In this document: positions 11,441 through 23,484 of the stretch, piece after piece | Numbering within the stretch: position 1 is the stretch's first letter | Layout of the letters: every line of letters begins with the position of its first letter | Assembly: GCF_050947875.1 (NCBI RefSeq) | Contig: NC_134568.1 | Location: 251,055,767-251,119,766, forward strand | Source: Dermacentor variabilis | Taxonomy: Eukaryota; Arthropoda; Arachnida; Ixodida; Ixodidae | Direction: 5' to 3' | Length of the DNA: 64,000 nt | Made by a program: the position numbers and the translations under genes | Notes under the pieces: model-generated | Seen by the model: the letters and a program-made list of their open reading frames with translations, nothing else | What the model was told of the DNA's origin: nothing | Databases searched by the model: none

Positions 11441-12784
11441 ATGGAGATGGAGCCTCACGCGCGTCCGCTGGGCTCGGCAGTGCCCGCGGCGGCTGCCTCC
11501 AGGAAGCGCAACGGCACCGAGAGCGACACTGACAGCGACGACACTTTGCAGTACTATGTCAGCAGTGAAGATTCTTGTGACGACACCTTCGAGCTGGTGC
11601 GGAGTCGTAAAGCAAAGCGAAGATTTCTCAGCGCATCATGGAATTCGAGTGAGTCCACCGTGAGATCTTCGCGGGATACCGAGGAGCTCACCATCCTGTT
11701 CTCGCCAGTTCTCGCCACTGACAATCTGAGACGCCTCAACAGGCAAGCCGTGTCTTCACATCTAGAGGCGCTGGTTCCAAACGAAATCAAAGACATCAGA
11801 GTGAACACCCGTAAGAACGTGCTAGCGATTGACGTAGAACACGCGGCTGCGTTGGATTCCTTGCGCAAGGTCACGGAACTTGGCGGGATGAAAGTCCGCC
11901 CTTATATTCCACTGGGCAAACAAGTCCGTACTGGCGCAATTTACGATGTTGACGACACCATTGTCGACTCCGATCTGTCAATCTTAATCAAGCCAGCTAC
12001 AGAAAACACCATCATCACAAACGCGTTTCGTCTCGGCACGTCACGGTGTGTGAAGATCATATTTAAGGGCGAATCCCTCCCATCGCATGTAAAAGTGGGC
12101 CACTTCCGACACGCAGTTCGCCCCTTTATACCATAACCGCTTCAGTGCTGGAAGTGCATGAAGCTTGGCCATGTGAGTAGTGTGTGCAATAACACTACCG
12201 TCTGTTCTCGCTGCACTGGGCCCCACACCACAAACACGTGCGAGGCCAGTGTGCTGAAGTGCACAAACTGCAGCGGCCCTCGCGATGCATCTTCGAAGGA
12301 ATGCCCTTTGATTCGAAAGGAAATGCAAATATTGAAGAAAATGGTTAGTGACCACTCGTCTCACCGAGAAGCAGTAGCATCTATTAAGCGACGACGATCA
12401 CGTCGTCGACGTCGATCAAGAGCCTCCAAAGCCTCTGCAGAACGCCACACACGTATATTACCACCCACTCTTCCGCCCAGGCCAAACGCAGTCAGCTCAA
12501 AGGACAAAGGTGCATCGAACAGCACGGCTGCTGACGCGTGGCCTGCACTCCCGAGGCTACATGCCCCTACTGAGCGAAATGATACTTCTACAGCTGGGGA
12601 CACTTCGTCTGTTCCTGATAAATTGGCGGACCAAGATCAACAAATTGTTGTTATGATCAGCTCTCTGGTGAGTGCTATTCGTGTTCTTCTAGACAAGCTG
12701 CAGACACCAACAGCTCGAAGTGCATTGCAAGTGCTGGATGCCATCAGTTCGGTTCTGGTGAGCCTGCAGAAGTCCAGTGCTTGA
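11441..12784 (+). pseudogene. LINE ORF1 (Gag-like, zinc knuckles) with premature stop
   Basis: The start ATG at 11441 opens an acidic Ser/Asp-rich N-terminus, then a conserved middle region. A single in-frame TAA at 12134-12136 interrupts it just before the first zinc knuckle. The frame continues without shift to a TGA at 12782. After the stop come CWKCMKLGHVSSVC, CSRCTGPHTTNTC and CTNCSGPRDASSKEC, three consecutive Cys/His fingers, then an Arg-rich basic patch (RRRSRRRRRSR). ORF1 proteins of such LINEs bind the element RNA and form particles. ORF2 starts 19 bases after it ends. The single stop means full-length ORF1 is not made without readthrough. Confidence 0.85.
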
Positions 12785-12803
12785 GAACTTCTACAGCAGA
12801 ACT

Positions 12804-15800
12804 ATGGCTCATCGACAACAACGATCGTTCCGGGATGATGTGAGAAGTGCCTCCATATTCCAATGGAATGCGAGAGGCCTGAGGTCCCGTATTTCGAGTT
12901 TTCGACAGTTCGTTTTGAAAACAATTTTCCTATACTGGTCATCTGTGAACCGAACTTATCAGCCCCCATAAGACTATCGGGATATGAATCTTTTGTTTCA
13001 AACATGTGTGTCCGTAGTAGTAAGGTTCTGGTTTACATTCGCAAGGACCGTACGTATTTTTTCCAACACGTAGCGCCACACGACGGTAACCAATACGTCT
13101 GTGTTACTGTAAAAAAGAAGAAGCTGTCTTTTACTCTTATTGGCGTCTACCCTCCCCCAACAAGTCAGTTTGATAGAAAAAGACTGGAAGATATTACAGC
13201 TGCTACTCCCGGTCCTTGGATAATAACAGGGGACTTCAACGCTCACCACCATATATGGGGAAGCTCCAGGATAAATTCGAGGGGCAGGTCACTTTGTCAG
13301 GCCACAAATTCGAGGGCAGTCACTTTGCATCAGGCCACAACCTGTGTCTTCTAAATGACGGAAGCCCGACATTTCTGCGAGGAACTACGTACAGCAGCTG
13401 CCTTGACTTGACTTTGGTGTCACGTTGCCTGACTTTGAGCGTGCAGTGGTTCACTGATATTGAAACCCATGGAAGTGATGATATTCCGACCTATGTGAGA
13501 ATCGATGGACTAGACGCCGCATTACCGGTTGTCTCTCGCCAAATCGACTGGTCAGTCTTTCAAGATCACGTAGAAGACCCATGCAAGACACATATTGCAC
13601 GCAGATTAGAAGACATAATTGCAGACGCTATGCAATTAGCTATGCAGACGCTATGCAATTATCTCTGTACGCTATCAAAGCGTACAGAGAATGACATTGA
13701 ATTGGAAAGGCTTCGTGCACTACGTCGCCGAGCTGAAAGGAGGTACAGGCGCACGAAGTCAATTCTTGACCTCAGAGAAGCTCGGCGCATGCAAAAGAAG
13801 GTCAAACGCCGAATGGATAAGCTAGCGGATCAAAGATGGAAATGTTTTTGCGACTGACTAGACCCCCGCAAGCCATTGTCCCGTGTGTGGCGTACCGTAC
13901 GGGGTCTTTGCTCAAGTCCCCAGCAACGACACCCATTCAACGCCCTTGCTCTCTATCAAAACCGCCGTAATATAGACGTCGCAGAGGAATTTTGTGCGAA
14001 CGTCGCTGGCGGCACAGTTTTAGTCCCTGACATGGCTCTAGGCAACATCCCCGGCCCACAAGATGCAAGTATGGACGCTCCATTCTCTATGGAAGAGTTA
14101 GAAGCTGCTATGGCGCTATGCAGGTGTTCGACTTCACCAGGGCCCGATGGCATAACATATACTGCTTTGCGCCACCTAGGCAGAGAAGCACGAAGAGAAC
14201 TCCTCAGCCTTTTTAATAGTTCATGGCAACATGGTGTCGTCCCACAGGAATGGAAACGCAGCCGCCTGGTGCCGCTTCTAAAAGCAGGAAAGTCACCGCT
14301 CGAACTGGCATCCTATCGGCCTATAGCTCTTGCCAGCTGCGTCGGGAAGCTCATGGAACGTATGATCCTCATGCGTCTCGAATGGTACCTCGAACACCAC
14401 AAAATTTACCCTGACTCTATGGCGGGATTTCGACGCGGTCGTTCATCGATTGACAGTGTCATCGATCTACTATCATCTGTGGAACAACAAAAATCTCGGA
14501 AGCGATTATCAGTAGCGCTCTTTCTTGACATGAAAGGCGCTTACGACAAAGTTTCCCATCAAACCATTCTAGACGCACTTTTGACAATTGAACTAGGAGG
14601 GCGAGTATATCGATGGGTCAGTAACTACTTGACACAAAGGTCCTTGTTCGTACGTACGGAAGATGGTCCGACTACCGACCACTACACATGCCGAGGCGTT
14701 CCCCAAGGCGGTGTTCTAAGTCCTATTCTTTTCAACCTCGCGCTTCTTGAGCTGGCCGACTCCCTACGGGAAACAGTGAGTGTTTCAATCTACGCCGACG
14801 ACATCTGCATCTGGACATCAGCGGGCACTCGCCTGCAGGTTCGCGCACGGCTACAGAAAGCAGCAACACAGGCATCTGACTACCTTCACACACGAGGCCT
14901 TACCACCTCAACAGAAAAATGTGCGTTAGTCGCTTTTACGCAAAAAGCGATGACTCCTTATCCAGTATGCATCAATGGTCAACCTATCTCCTACAAGAGA
15001 AATCACTGGTTTTTGGGCGTCATTGTAGACCGGGACCTCACTTGGAGCCCTCATGTTGCCCACTTAAAGAAGAAGCTCACATCTATTGTTCACGTCTTCA
15101 AGTTCATCGCCGGCAAAACATGGGGATCGTCAGTGGGCTCCATTCTACAGTTATATCAAGCACTGTTCATCGAATTCATACGCTATAGCTCCCCCGTGCT
15201 CGCTAAAACATGCAAGTCAAATCTTGCAGAACTTCAGAGCGTGCAGGCGCAGGCACTACGTGTTTGCCTAGGCCTTCCGCGCAGCGCCTCAACAGCTGGA
15301 GCCATTATAATGGCTCAAGACCATCCGATCACAACTTACATTAGCACCGGCCGAAACGCTTAGAGCCCATGTTCGTCATGTTTCACGGATGCAGTCAAGC
15401 TCTCTTGCGTGCCTGCCAGAACGACGACCACAGGCGTCCTTCTCCAACAAGTCAGCATCCATCGTGCCTCCTTACCATCGGGTTTCACACTCTCAGCACG
15501 CTCAACCTCAGCTTTGTGGTGTTTAAAAAAACCTCAAGTGCGTCTTACGGTTCCAGGGATAAGAAAGAAGACCGACCTGCCTACCTTGGCCTTGAAGCAA
15601 GCAGCTCTGGATTGTTTGCACACTCTCTACTTTGATCGAGTCCACATATATACGGATGGCTCTTCCACTCAGACCAGCTCCACCAGCGCAGTGGTTATAG
15701 CATCACGATCACTAAGCATCCAATACAAGATTTGTCACTTGACAACATCGACTGGTTCGGAGCTTGTTGCGCTCCGAGGTGCCGTTGATTATATTAATAA

Positions 15801-16500
15801 CCAACCGGCTAATCGGTGGGCTATATTCTGCGATTCGAAGGCGGCCTTACAATGTCTTCTGGCATCTCTTCGTCGTGGGTCATGTGGACAACTCGTGTCG
15901 GAGATACGAGAAACGCACCATCACATGATTGCGAAATGACACGACGTCATGTTTCAGTGGCTGCCTGGTCATTGCGGTATCTCCGGCAACGACCTCGCTG
16001 ACGAAGCTGCTAGAAAAGCACACGAAGGAACAACCCTTGTTTCAATACCTTTATCGCGGACCGACGCAGCCCAACGCAAGCTAGCGCACTCTTTGACATT
16101 GGAGAAGTGGCACACACCTGAATTCACTCAACATCGCTTGCAGTCCCTCGATCCCTCTATGCAACTGCGGCTGTTACCAGGTCTTCCGCGAAATGAGGAA
16201 ACAGTGCTGTGCCGCTTACGTTGGGCGTCTCATTCACCAATGCTTATGCATTTCTGATTGGAATGGCTGATAGCGCCGAGTGCAATGCTTGCGGTGTCGA
16301 TGAAACCATAGAACACCTACTGTGCTGCTGCCCATCTTCTGAAAATTAAAGGCAAGACCTCTGCACAGCTCTCAATCAGCTAGATGGAAGGCTGTTCACC
16401 TTGAACAAGATCTTGGGACTATGGCCTCGCATATCGCAGCTACAAAAGGCCACAAAAGCGCTGATACGATATTTGGAAGCGACCTGATTGAGTCAGCGTC
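12804..16500 (+). pseudogene. LINE ORF2: endonuclease, reverse transcriptase, RNase H, Cys/His finger; broken
   Basis: It starts at ATG 12804 with FQWNARGLRSR, the endonuclease N-terminal motif. A frameshift near 12920 is followed by ICEPNLSAP and TGDFNAHHHIWG, the catalytic DxN region. A 33-bp tandem duplication (about 13273-13338) shifts frame again. LLNDGSPTFLRG and the THGSDD region follow. An in-frame TGA at 13855 precedes the reverse transcriptase, which is intact from 13876 to about 15340, with SPGPDGITYTAL, FLDMKGAYDKV, GVPQGGVLSP and YADD (14791-14802). Paired indels between 15340 and 15445 garble about 30 codons. RNase H (IYTDGSS, SELVAL, CDSKAA, LPGHCGISGNDLADEAA) carries an in-frame TGA at 15937. 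A frameshift near 16240 precedes the finger CNACGVDETIEHLLCCC. The catalytic residues remain but the reading frame is broken at least six times. Confidence 0.88.
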
Positions 16501-16585
16501 TGTGATCCGGACTGAATGACCTACTGATATCTCCAGTGGACTTTCCCTTCTTTTAATCTTCCCGTCCCCCTTTCCCTTTCCCCAG

Positions 16586-16668
16586 TGTAGGGTAGCCAAC
16601 CGGGCTCAGTCCTGGTTAACCTCCCTACCTTTCATTTATCATTCACTCTCTCTCTCTCTCTCTCTCAG
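16586..16668 (+). repeat. LINE 3' tail with (CT)n, shared with four other copies in the window
   Basis: GTAGGGTAGCCAACCGGGCT and GGTTAACCTCCCTACC precede a 22-base CT run. The same tail occurs at about 9966-10080 (minus), 28477-28560 (minus), 45151-45222 (plus) and 58795-58940 (minus). Confidence 0.8.
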
Positions 16669-17352
16669 ATTTCATGTTTCGTAAAATTTTGTGGTCGACC
16701 ATACTCATATTGAAAAGCGCCTCTTAGGATGCTGAATGTTTCGCACTAAAAGACGTTAAATCGTTCCACCGAGGGTTATAGTCGCCTATGACACAAAATG
16801 AAGCTTGTCTGGGGTCAGCATGATTCACCCTGTCATTTATGGATGATTATTGAGTGACAAAACAGTATTGATAACCGATACCCGAAGCAAGTACGTTACT
16901 CCGCCAAAGAAGACGCTCTATTGGAAAAACGTTATAAACCAGTTTCGCCCTTTCCATGTCGGTTCCAGCCGGATAATTGGCATCGGCCTCCTAATTGGAA
17001 CCACGAAAACCGCAACTGTGCAGATTAGGAGTGTAAACTTGATGGCCAGAGAAGGCAGCCCTCGTTGAGGCATCTGTCAGTCGCGACCGATCACCGTTAC
17101 CTGGGAGCTATCATGGGCCAGCGGGCCCATTTGCTCTGGCGTGCTTACCTAGCGCCGACGCACGCAAACCTCAACCATTCACAGACAACGGACGCCTCTT
17201 AAATGCAAGCACCTTGCGGAACGGTATACGTTGTGCCTGTCTTGAATACTTTTTGCATAAAAAATGTAAGTGAGCGTGGCGCCACGTGGAGGTTACTGTT
17301 ATAGATCTGGGACACTATAACGTAAAGTTATTTCACTATTTTTATTTCCTTT
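16669..17352. other. Unassigned DNA
   Basis: No recognised gene or element. Confidence 0.35.
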
Positions 17353-17630
17353 CTGCCATTAGTCTTCGACGACAGAGTAAAACATTTTTTTGGAGTCGCG
17401 TCCACTTGGCCTGTCTTTCTTGCTACGTCACGAAAACTGCGAAAACTCCATATCTGATATGACGTCTACACACTGATTATGCATTCTACACCTGTGTTAC
17501 CATTAGCCCTCTACTATTGGTCAACATTATTTCGGCTGCGCTCATTTGATCTGTCTGAAACGCGACGTCACAAATCAGCGAAAAGTCGCCACGTCAAAGT
17601 GACGTGTACGCACTAGGGAAGCATTAATAT
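17353..17630. repeat. Degenerate tandem repeat, two units of about 137 bp
   Basis: The two halves align through CCATTAG, a C-rich then GCGTC/GCGCTCA segment, CTGTCT, CGTCAC, GCGAAAA and a TGACGTSTACRCAC end. Divergence is considerable, so it was found by eye and the alignment is approximate. Confidence 0.45.
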
Positions 17631-19604
17631 GCAGAACAAAACTGAATTTTTTCAATAGATGGAGAGAGAGGGGTTGGATGCCTTTTCAATGGAATAGAAG
17701 GAGGCACAGTAAGAGAGAGAGAAGTTCAATGATACGAAATGCCGAGAGGTCGGGCTGAGGTATATTCCTCTAGCCAGCTACTCGGCAAACGCACAGTAAA
17801 TCTTATGTAGGGGCGAGTTGGTACATCTCCAGTAAGAGAGTATAGCACAAACCAGGACGACCACAGAATGAGAGGGACACACACATAAGCCTACTAAGGA
17901 GGCTGCCCGCCGATCGAGAATGGATTTCTTTGCATATAATAAAAAAAGTTGAGTGGTAGTATAACGTTGTCGAGCCCTGTCGGCACGTATATATACAACG
18001 TCGCTTCGCTACTCATTTCTGATGAAGACCCGTTTTGGTGGCACTTTTAAATTTTCGTTGCACACCGTGTTATTCCCTTTGAAGAGTCTGTATTATAGCT
18101 CCTGGGTGCTATTGCTGCGGATAGTTTAAAATAAACTGTGCGTAAGATAAACATTGCACGACAGCCTAAGGCAATACAATGTAGAAGTGCGATAAACGAG
18201 TATTGAATAAATAATAAGTGTTACATACTACTGTGACTTTTGATTTCTCGCGCAGTGTCCGCGATATGCCTAAAGGCACATGGAACACGAAAACAGAAAG
18301 CAAACATAGATGGAGCAGCGGAAGCCATCATGCAACACCCCCCCCCCCCTCGTTAGGAAGCCCGGCGCACGTCTATGTTTACTGGAAAACATCACGTCGA
18401 CATGTACAAGGCATACAATCTGCCTTCTGTCAACACTATTAAAAAAAGAAACAAAAAGAAAGGAAAATCTCGTTCGCTCTAAACCTGTTGAACAAAAGCC
18501 AGTATTGATCACAGTCCCGAGGAGATGGTCACTATACTCTTTGCGACGGCCGAAAGTGGCTAATCAGCAAATAATAAGCCGCCAACTTTAGCTTTTAGGC
18601 ATTAATATCTGCGCAATATCTTCAAGACTTGAGTTGTATCGCGTGTTGAGAAGCATCACTTCGTGCCACTATGGGTTTCGTCGGTGCTTGTTATTTATTA
18701 TTAATTTTTAGACTATGAGAGCGCAAGACTTCTGTGCCCTCAAACATTCTTTCAGTGAAAGAGCGAATGCTGTTCCGTACATCCAGAACTAATGAACTGG
18801 CCGTCGTTCATTGTGATGAATACATTGTGACAGTCGCGACAAAACTTGAAAATAACAGATCCGTCACCTAGTAATTGAGGCCACCACGTGCGAACATATC
18901 AAACAGTATTCAAAGCTTAAAGTGGCGTTATCGTTTCTCTACTTTACCAATAAGAGAATAAAGTGAGGAAACAGGAAAGGGTTGCTCCCAGCATGATGGC
19001 AGGTGAAAGTATAAATAGATTAAACTTGCTCTTTTCTCGCTGGTAAGGCTGTTAACTTTCTCAGGTACAGTTTTTTTCCCTTCTTTTTTCCTTTCAGTTT
19101 AGCGATTGTCTAGGTGCAATACGCACATCAGAGATCGATGTCCGGCAGTGCTTCTTATTGAGGAAGAATCTTGGTAGACACGTAACGAACGGGGCAGATA
19201 GGTACCTGAAGAAAGTATACATAGGAAAACCGCTTTAATTCAAACGTCGCTGTTATCTCATTTGTGCAAACAGGTCTCCGTCAGCGCCTATGCGCAACGG
19301 ACACCTAGTCGGCACATTCTCTGTCGTGCTTGGCAATATGCTGCGAGTTAAGGAGCGGCACATACACTTCCACTATTTTCCTCATGTGATTTACCGATGA
19401 ACAGTTTGGAGCAAACAAATTCACAATGTAAGCGAAAACCGAATGTGTTAGCCTTGTGCAGGCTTTGCGCTTCGCCAGTGAAAAGCGAAACACGTGAAAC
19501 ATACAGCATTTGCACGGCAGATGAAAGCACCGGCTCACATTGCTATATTTGCAGAGTCTCATTGCGTCCTGCAATCCTAACAAGAATCTGGCTCGGGAAC
19601 CCTC
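17631..19604. other. Unassigned DNA with possible old repeat fragments
   Basis: A short purine-rich stretch near 17650-17890 and a segment near 18000-18060 have the look of dispersed repeat debris. A 12-C run occurs at 18338-18349. No coding domain is visible on either strand. Confidence 0.35.
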
Positions 19605-19672
19605 CACGGACTGGCGACGGCGTTGCGCTGCTGAGAACGAAGTAACGGGTTCAATTCCCGACGGCATCGGCT
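19605..19672 (+). mobile_element. SINE tRNA-like head remnant
   Basis: GGCGTTGCGCTGCTGAGAACGAAG and GGGTTCAATTCCCGACGGC resemble the anticodon and B-box parts of the SINE heads at 36.8 and 43.4 kb. The body is not recognisable. An (ATTA)n run follows at 19722-19740. Confidence 0.45.
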
Positions 19673-20035
19673 TCAGCTTCTCAAACATAAAACTGAATGC
19701 CTCACTATGTAGCCCCACAATTAATTAATTAATTAATTAAACCCCCCAATGTTTGATCTAGCTATGGGACAGCTCTTATTTGCCCATTGAAATGCATTTG
19801 AAGCGATGTTCTGGTTGGGCAAACACTTAACCAATTCGAATAAATTTTGTTCGTTGCCCTGAAAAAAAAATTAATAAATATTGACAGAATGTTTGTCGAG
19901 CACGGTACTTATACAGGGTTTTCATAAAACAGCTTTCATAAAAAAGCGCTAAACACGAAGACGAAGTCGAAGGAACAGATACGACATGACTGGACCAACT
20001 CGCCCAGAAACAACGCGCCCAAATCAAGGTATTGT
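19673..20035. other. Unassigned AT-rich DNA
   Basis: Short (TTAA)n run only. No gene or element recognised. Confidence 0.3.
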
Positions 20036-20610
20036 TATACAGGGTGTTTCAGCGAAGACTCAAAATTTTTTCAAGGTTGCCTGTGGCAGATAACTCAATT
20101 CTAGTTTACGAGCCGGTCTACTCGAAGCGGCGGACACTACTTGCACAAAAAATTTAAATACAAAATCGGCTAATGAACAAGAATTCATTATTTACTTTTT
20201 AGCTAATTATCTTATGACCCATATTGCAATTTACAAATTTAGCAGTAGACTTCGCAAGGCAGATCCACTTGGGGGCGAATTCGTTAACAAATTTAATGGA
20301 ACGTCAATGCATTTCTCCGCAAAGTTCGGGAATTGATATCTCGAAGCTGGTGTGATCTTGAAAATTCGTTCCAAGTGGATCCGCTTTGCGAACTCCAAGG
20401 CTATAATTGTAAATTGCAATATGGGACATAATGCAATTAGTTAAGAACTTAATTAGTGAATTTTTATTAATTAGTCGATTTTGTATCTCGATATTTTTGT
20501 GCAAGTATTGTCCGCCGCTTCGAGTAGACCAGCTCAAGAACTAGAATTGTGATATCTGCCACAGGCAACTTCTAAAGATTTTTGAAAGTGTTCGTTGAAA
20601 CACTCTGTAT
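20036..20610. mobile_element. Foldback (long inverted repeat) element, 575 bp, TATACAGGGTGTTTC ends
   Basis: The left half (TATACAGGGTGTTTCAGCGA onward) is matched in reverse complement by the right half, ending near AAACACTCTGTAT. Shared blocks include TTGCCTGTGGCAGATA, GGTCTACTCGAAGCGGCGGA and CTTGCACAAAAA. Arms are about 235-270 bp, with mismatches. No transposase is encoded, so it is a non-autonomous element, probably a MITE. A TA dinucleotide at the left end suggests TA target duplication, but this is not certain. Confidence 0.75.
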
Positions 20611-21204
20611 GTAGGCTCGCTGGCACATATTGAGAAGGAAACAGCGCAATTAAGGACAGAGGGAACGAAGTGAACAAAGGAAGCCTTGAACTTTCAACCT
20701 TCACTTGTTGCCCGCGATACGATACAGAATAGGACCGAGGAGAGAAGGGAAACAAAAAGAAAGTGTTGCGTAGAACATCCATCTTTCCTGCAGACGTTGC
20801 TGTATCGGCGCAACACACCACTGTATAAACCACCTTCTCAGCGAACATGTTTGTTCCTCGAAGGGAAACGCTTATGGCCATTTGTCAGCACATTGTTCCG
20901 ATTGTGGCTGTGCACTTCTATTCGAAGATTGCCAACTCTTAGGGCGTTATCGGAACGAGAGCGCGCGGAAAACTTTTGATGCTTTTCACATTGACCAACA
21001 GCGTGACAGTTGTGTGTACGCGCCATCGATATGATTTGAAACAGAAAGAAATAACTTCCTTTTTTATTTTGGATGATGGCGCCTCTTCTGTTCAGTTGGT
21101 TATTTCCTTCTTTTTTCTTATCTTGTTCTTTATGAATATTACATACTATATCGTGCGCAATAAATGAAGGGTGATAGCTCAGCGATTGAAAATAAGTTAT
21201 GGCG
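20611..21204. other. Unassigned DNA
   Basis: Nothing recognised on either strand. Confidence 0.3.
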
Positions 21205-21425
21205 TTTAAAATTCAGCAATTGAGCAGTGGGTTATGACGAACGTAGTAGGGATGGATCGCTCTGGTTTAATTTCGACCAGCTGAGGTTTTTTTTTTAACT
21301 TGTACTGAAATGAAAGTTCAGGAGCGTTCTTGCATTTCGCCCTCACCGAAATGCGACCGCAGTGGCATGCAGTCGAACCTGCGACCTCGTCACTGAGCAA
21401 CCGCGGTGTGTAGTTAAGCGCTTCT
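21205..21425 (-). mobile_element. tRNA-headed SINE, minus strand, internally deleted head
   Basis: On the minus strand it reads CCGCGGTTGCTCAGTGACGAGGTCGCAGGTTCGACTGC and then GTCGCATTTCGGTGAGGGCGAAATGCAAGA (given here in two parts: the A-box part is fused directly to the B-box part). The anticodon region present in other copies is missing. A CTGGTCGAAATTAAACCAGAG segment of the body follows. Confidence 0.7.
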
Positions 21426-21874
21426 GTATATGAATTTTGCTGCGCAAATTAACACTACACGCAGACCCATATCCGCAGGACAATCTAGCCAAATCAGATG
21501 CTTTAGTCGAGCACTTCGTTTGCCCAATCCGTTCGTCTTGCCTTTGCGCTATTTTATCCTTCCGTCCTCGAGATTCATCCCTTTATTTTAATTGCAATAA
21601 AGAACAGCAATATAAAAAGAAACGCGACATCAAATGTGATTTCGCATATATGCAGTCCCTAGAAAGAGAAGGGGCAAAACGAGTAGGGCTCGTGTGACGT
21701 CATATACTGCGTGAGCCCGACTCGCCCAAAATACGAAAATCTCCTTGTCGACTTCACGCCGAAGATATTTGACCACCGCATGAGAGGCAACCAGGTGCAA
21801 CAGGGCTGTCCAGCCTTTCGAGCGTGCACTATAGAATTTGACTGGAGTGACCTTTCTGAAGAAGAGGAAGAAGT

Positions 21875-22990
21875 GTGGCTGCCGAGGCTAATCAGGCACA
21901 AGAGCGGCTATCGTGGAAACTTTTTACGACTTCGAGGACAACATTAGCAGCCATCACTGACACCGGTAAGAGGCGCGACGGCACCAAGCGCTGTCGTTCA
22001 ACTGCCACCGTGGCGGAGGGGCAAGGCAGCAACGGGAATGCGCAAGCGTGGCAAGGGCCGCCATTACCGCAGCATGGCGTCGGAACCGACGAGCCTGTGA
22101 GCCAGCCTGGACCCGCCAGGGTCTCCTACATTCGGCCACCAATACTCGTCCTAGAAGCGACGAGGAAAGCTGAGAGCATGTCGGACGAAGCAAGCTGTGC
22201 GAAAAAGGTGAGAGTGGGAGATCTGATTGAGCACATGAATGAGAAAACATCGACCTACACCCTTAGCGAAAAGGAAGACACTGAATGTGATGAGGAGGTA
22301 GATTCGTTCACTCTTGTGGCATATAATAAAAGAAGGTTCGAGGGGATACCTGTGGTATTCCGACCAATTGAAGAAATGAAAACGTTTTGGAAAGTGAACC
22401 GAAATGTTGTAGCCTCAGAAATGGTTGCAAAAGAGAAAGCAGGTCTTTTTCGAGTGAACGAAGACGGAAGTTTCTCAGTCATTGTGAGTTCACTCGCCTC
22501 AGCCAAGAGTTTGTTGTCATGAGTACAGGTGGCTCGCTTACCAGTGAAACCATTTATTTCGGAGTCATAAATACGAAATGTTGGCAAAAACAGAAACGTA
22601 CGTCTAGAATACACAGAAGAACAATTAACAGAATATTTAAGAGAGGTAGGAGTGGCATCAGCTAGATGCCAGACCCGTTACATACGTCAAGAAGATGGCA
22701 CCATGAAAATGCGCCCTGTGAGAAGTGTAGTTTTGCAATTTCGCTATGACCGACCAATCCAAGAGTGAGTGTATCTTGGCTTCTCTAGCCATCCAGCCGA
22801 GGAATATCTGGGGTTAGCCAGACGCTTCTACAACTGCCAGAGATTTGGTCACTTAGCGAAAAACTGCCGAGGAACAAGGCGCTGGAAAATATGTGCAGAA
22901 GACCACCATCACAAAGACCGCAAGTCTATAAGACAACTTAAGTGGGCGAGTTGCAACTGGCCCCACACTCCATAATTTTCTGGATGCCCG
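21875..22990 (+). pseudogene. LINE ORF1 (Gag-like) pseudogene
   Basis: A long frame to 22522 ends in GIPVVFRPIEEMKTFWKVN and DGSFSVIVSSLASAKSLL, a conserved block typical of I-like ORF1 N-terminal regions. After several stops, a CCHC-like finger with its first Cys changed to Tyr or Phe (FYNCQRFGHLAKNC) and a basic tail appear in the same frame near 22825-22975. The true start is unclear: the frame opens at a GTG. It is non-functional. Confidence 0.65.
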
Positions 22991-23484
22991 CAGAACAAAG
23001 CGGCCTCTCTTCAATACCAACACGACATTATCTATGGTCGCACACAACAGCGTGGTGCACCGGAACCAAACATGAATACGATGAACCCAGCACAATCACC
23101 TCGACCACAAGCGCCTATGCATCAGCACACTTCTATGCAATATGCAAAAGTCGCAAGGGGACCACAACACCGAGGGCAAAGTTTTGGGACATCACTAAGC
23201 CAACATCAAGCTCGACAAGAAGTTCAAGAGCAACCACATGGCTAACATGCGATAAAACTCGAGCACACCGCAACCAGTAAGTATAACGAAACAGATGAAC
23301 TTTTCTGCGTCTATTGCTGACCTTGTCATACCAATGTTGTTCTGTTCTTTAAAAGCCATACTTCCCGCGATTCCACAGGTCAATAACCTCCCGGAGTTCA
23401 AGACCGTATCGTCAATGGAACAAGTGATATTGCAAAACACAACAGGCACTGCGGAGGCGGGGCATGAGTTAGTGCTATCAAAAT

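Larger units (their letters stand above)
11290..16668 (+). mobile_element. I-like non-LTR retrotransposon, nearly full length, inactivated
   Basis: It contains, in order, a 5' leader, ORF1 with CCHC fingers, ORF2 with an APE-type endonuclease, reverse transcriptase, RNase H and a C-terminal Cys/His finger, then a 3' tail GTAGGGTAGCCAACCGGG with GGTTAACCTCCCTACC and a (CT)n run at 16645-16666. RNase H after RT places it with I-like and not jockey-like LINEs. The 5' edge is approximate. Confidence 0.85.
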
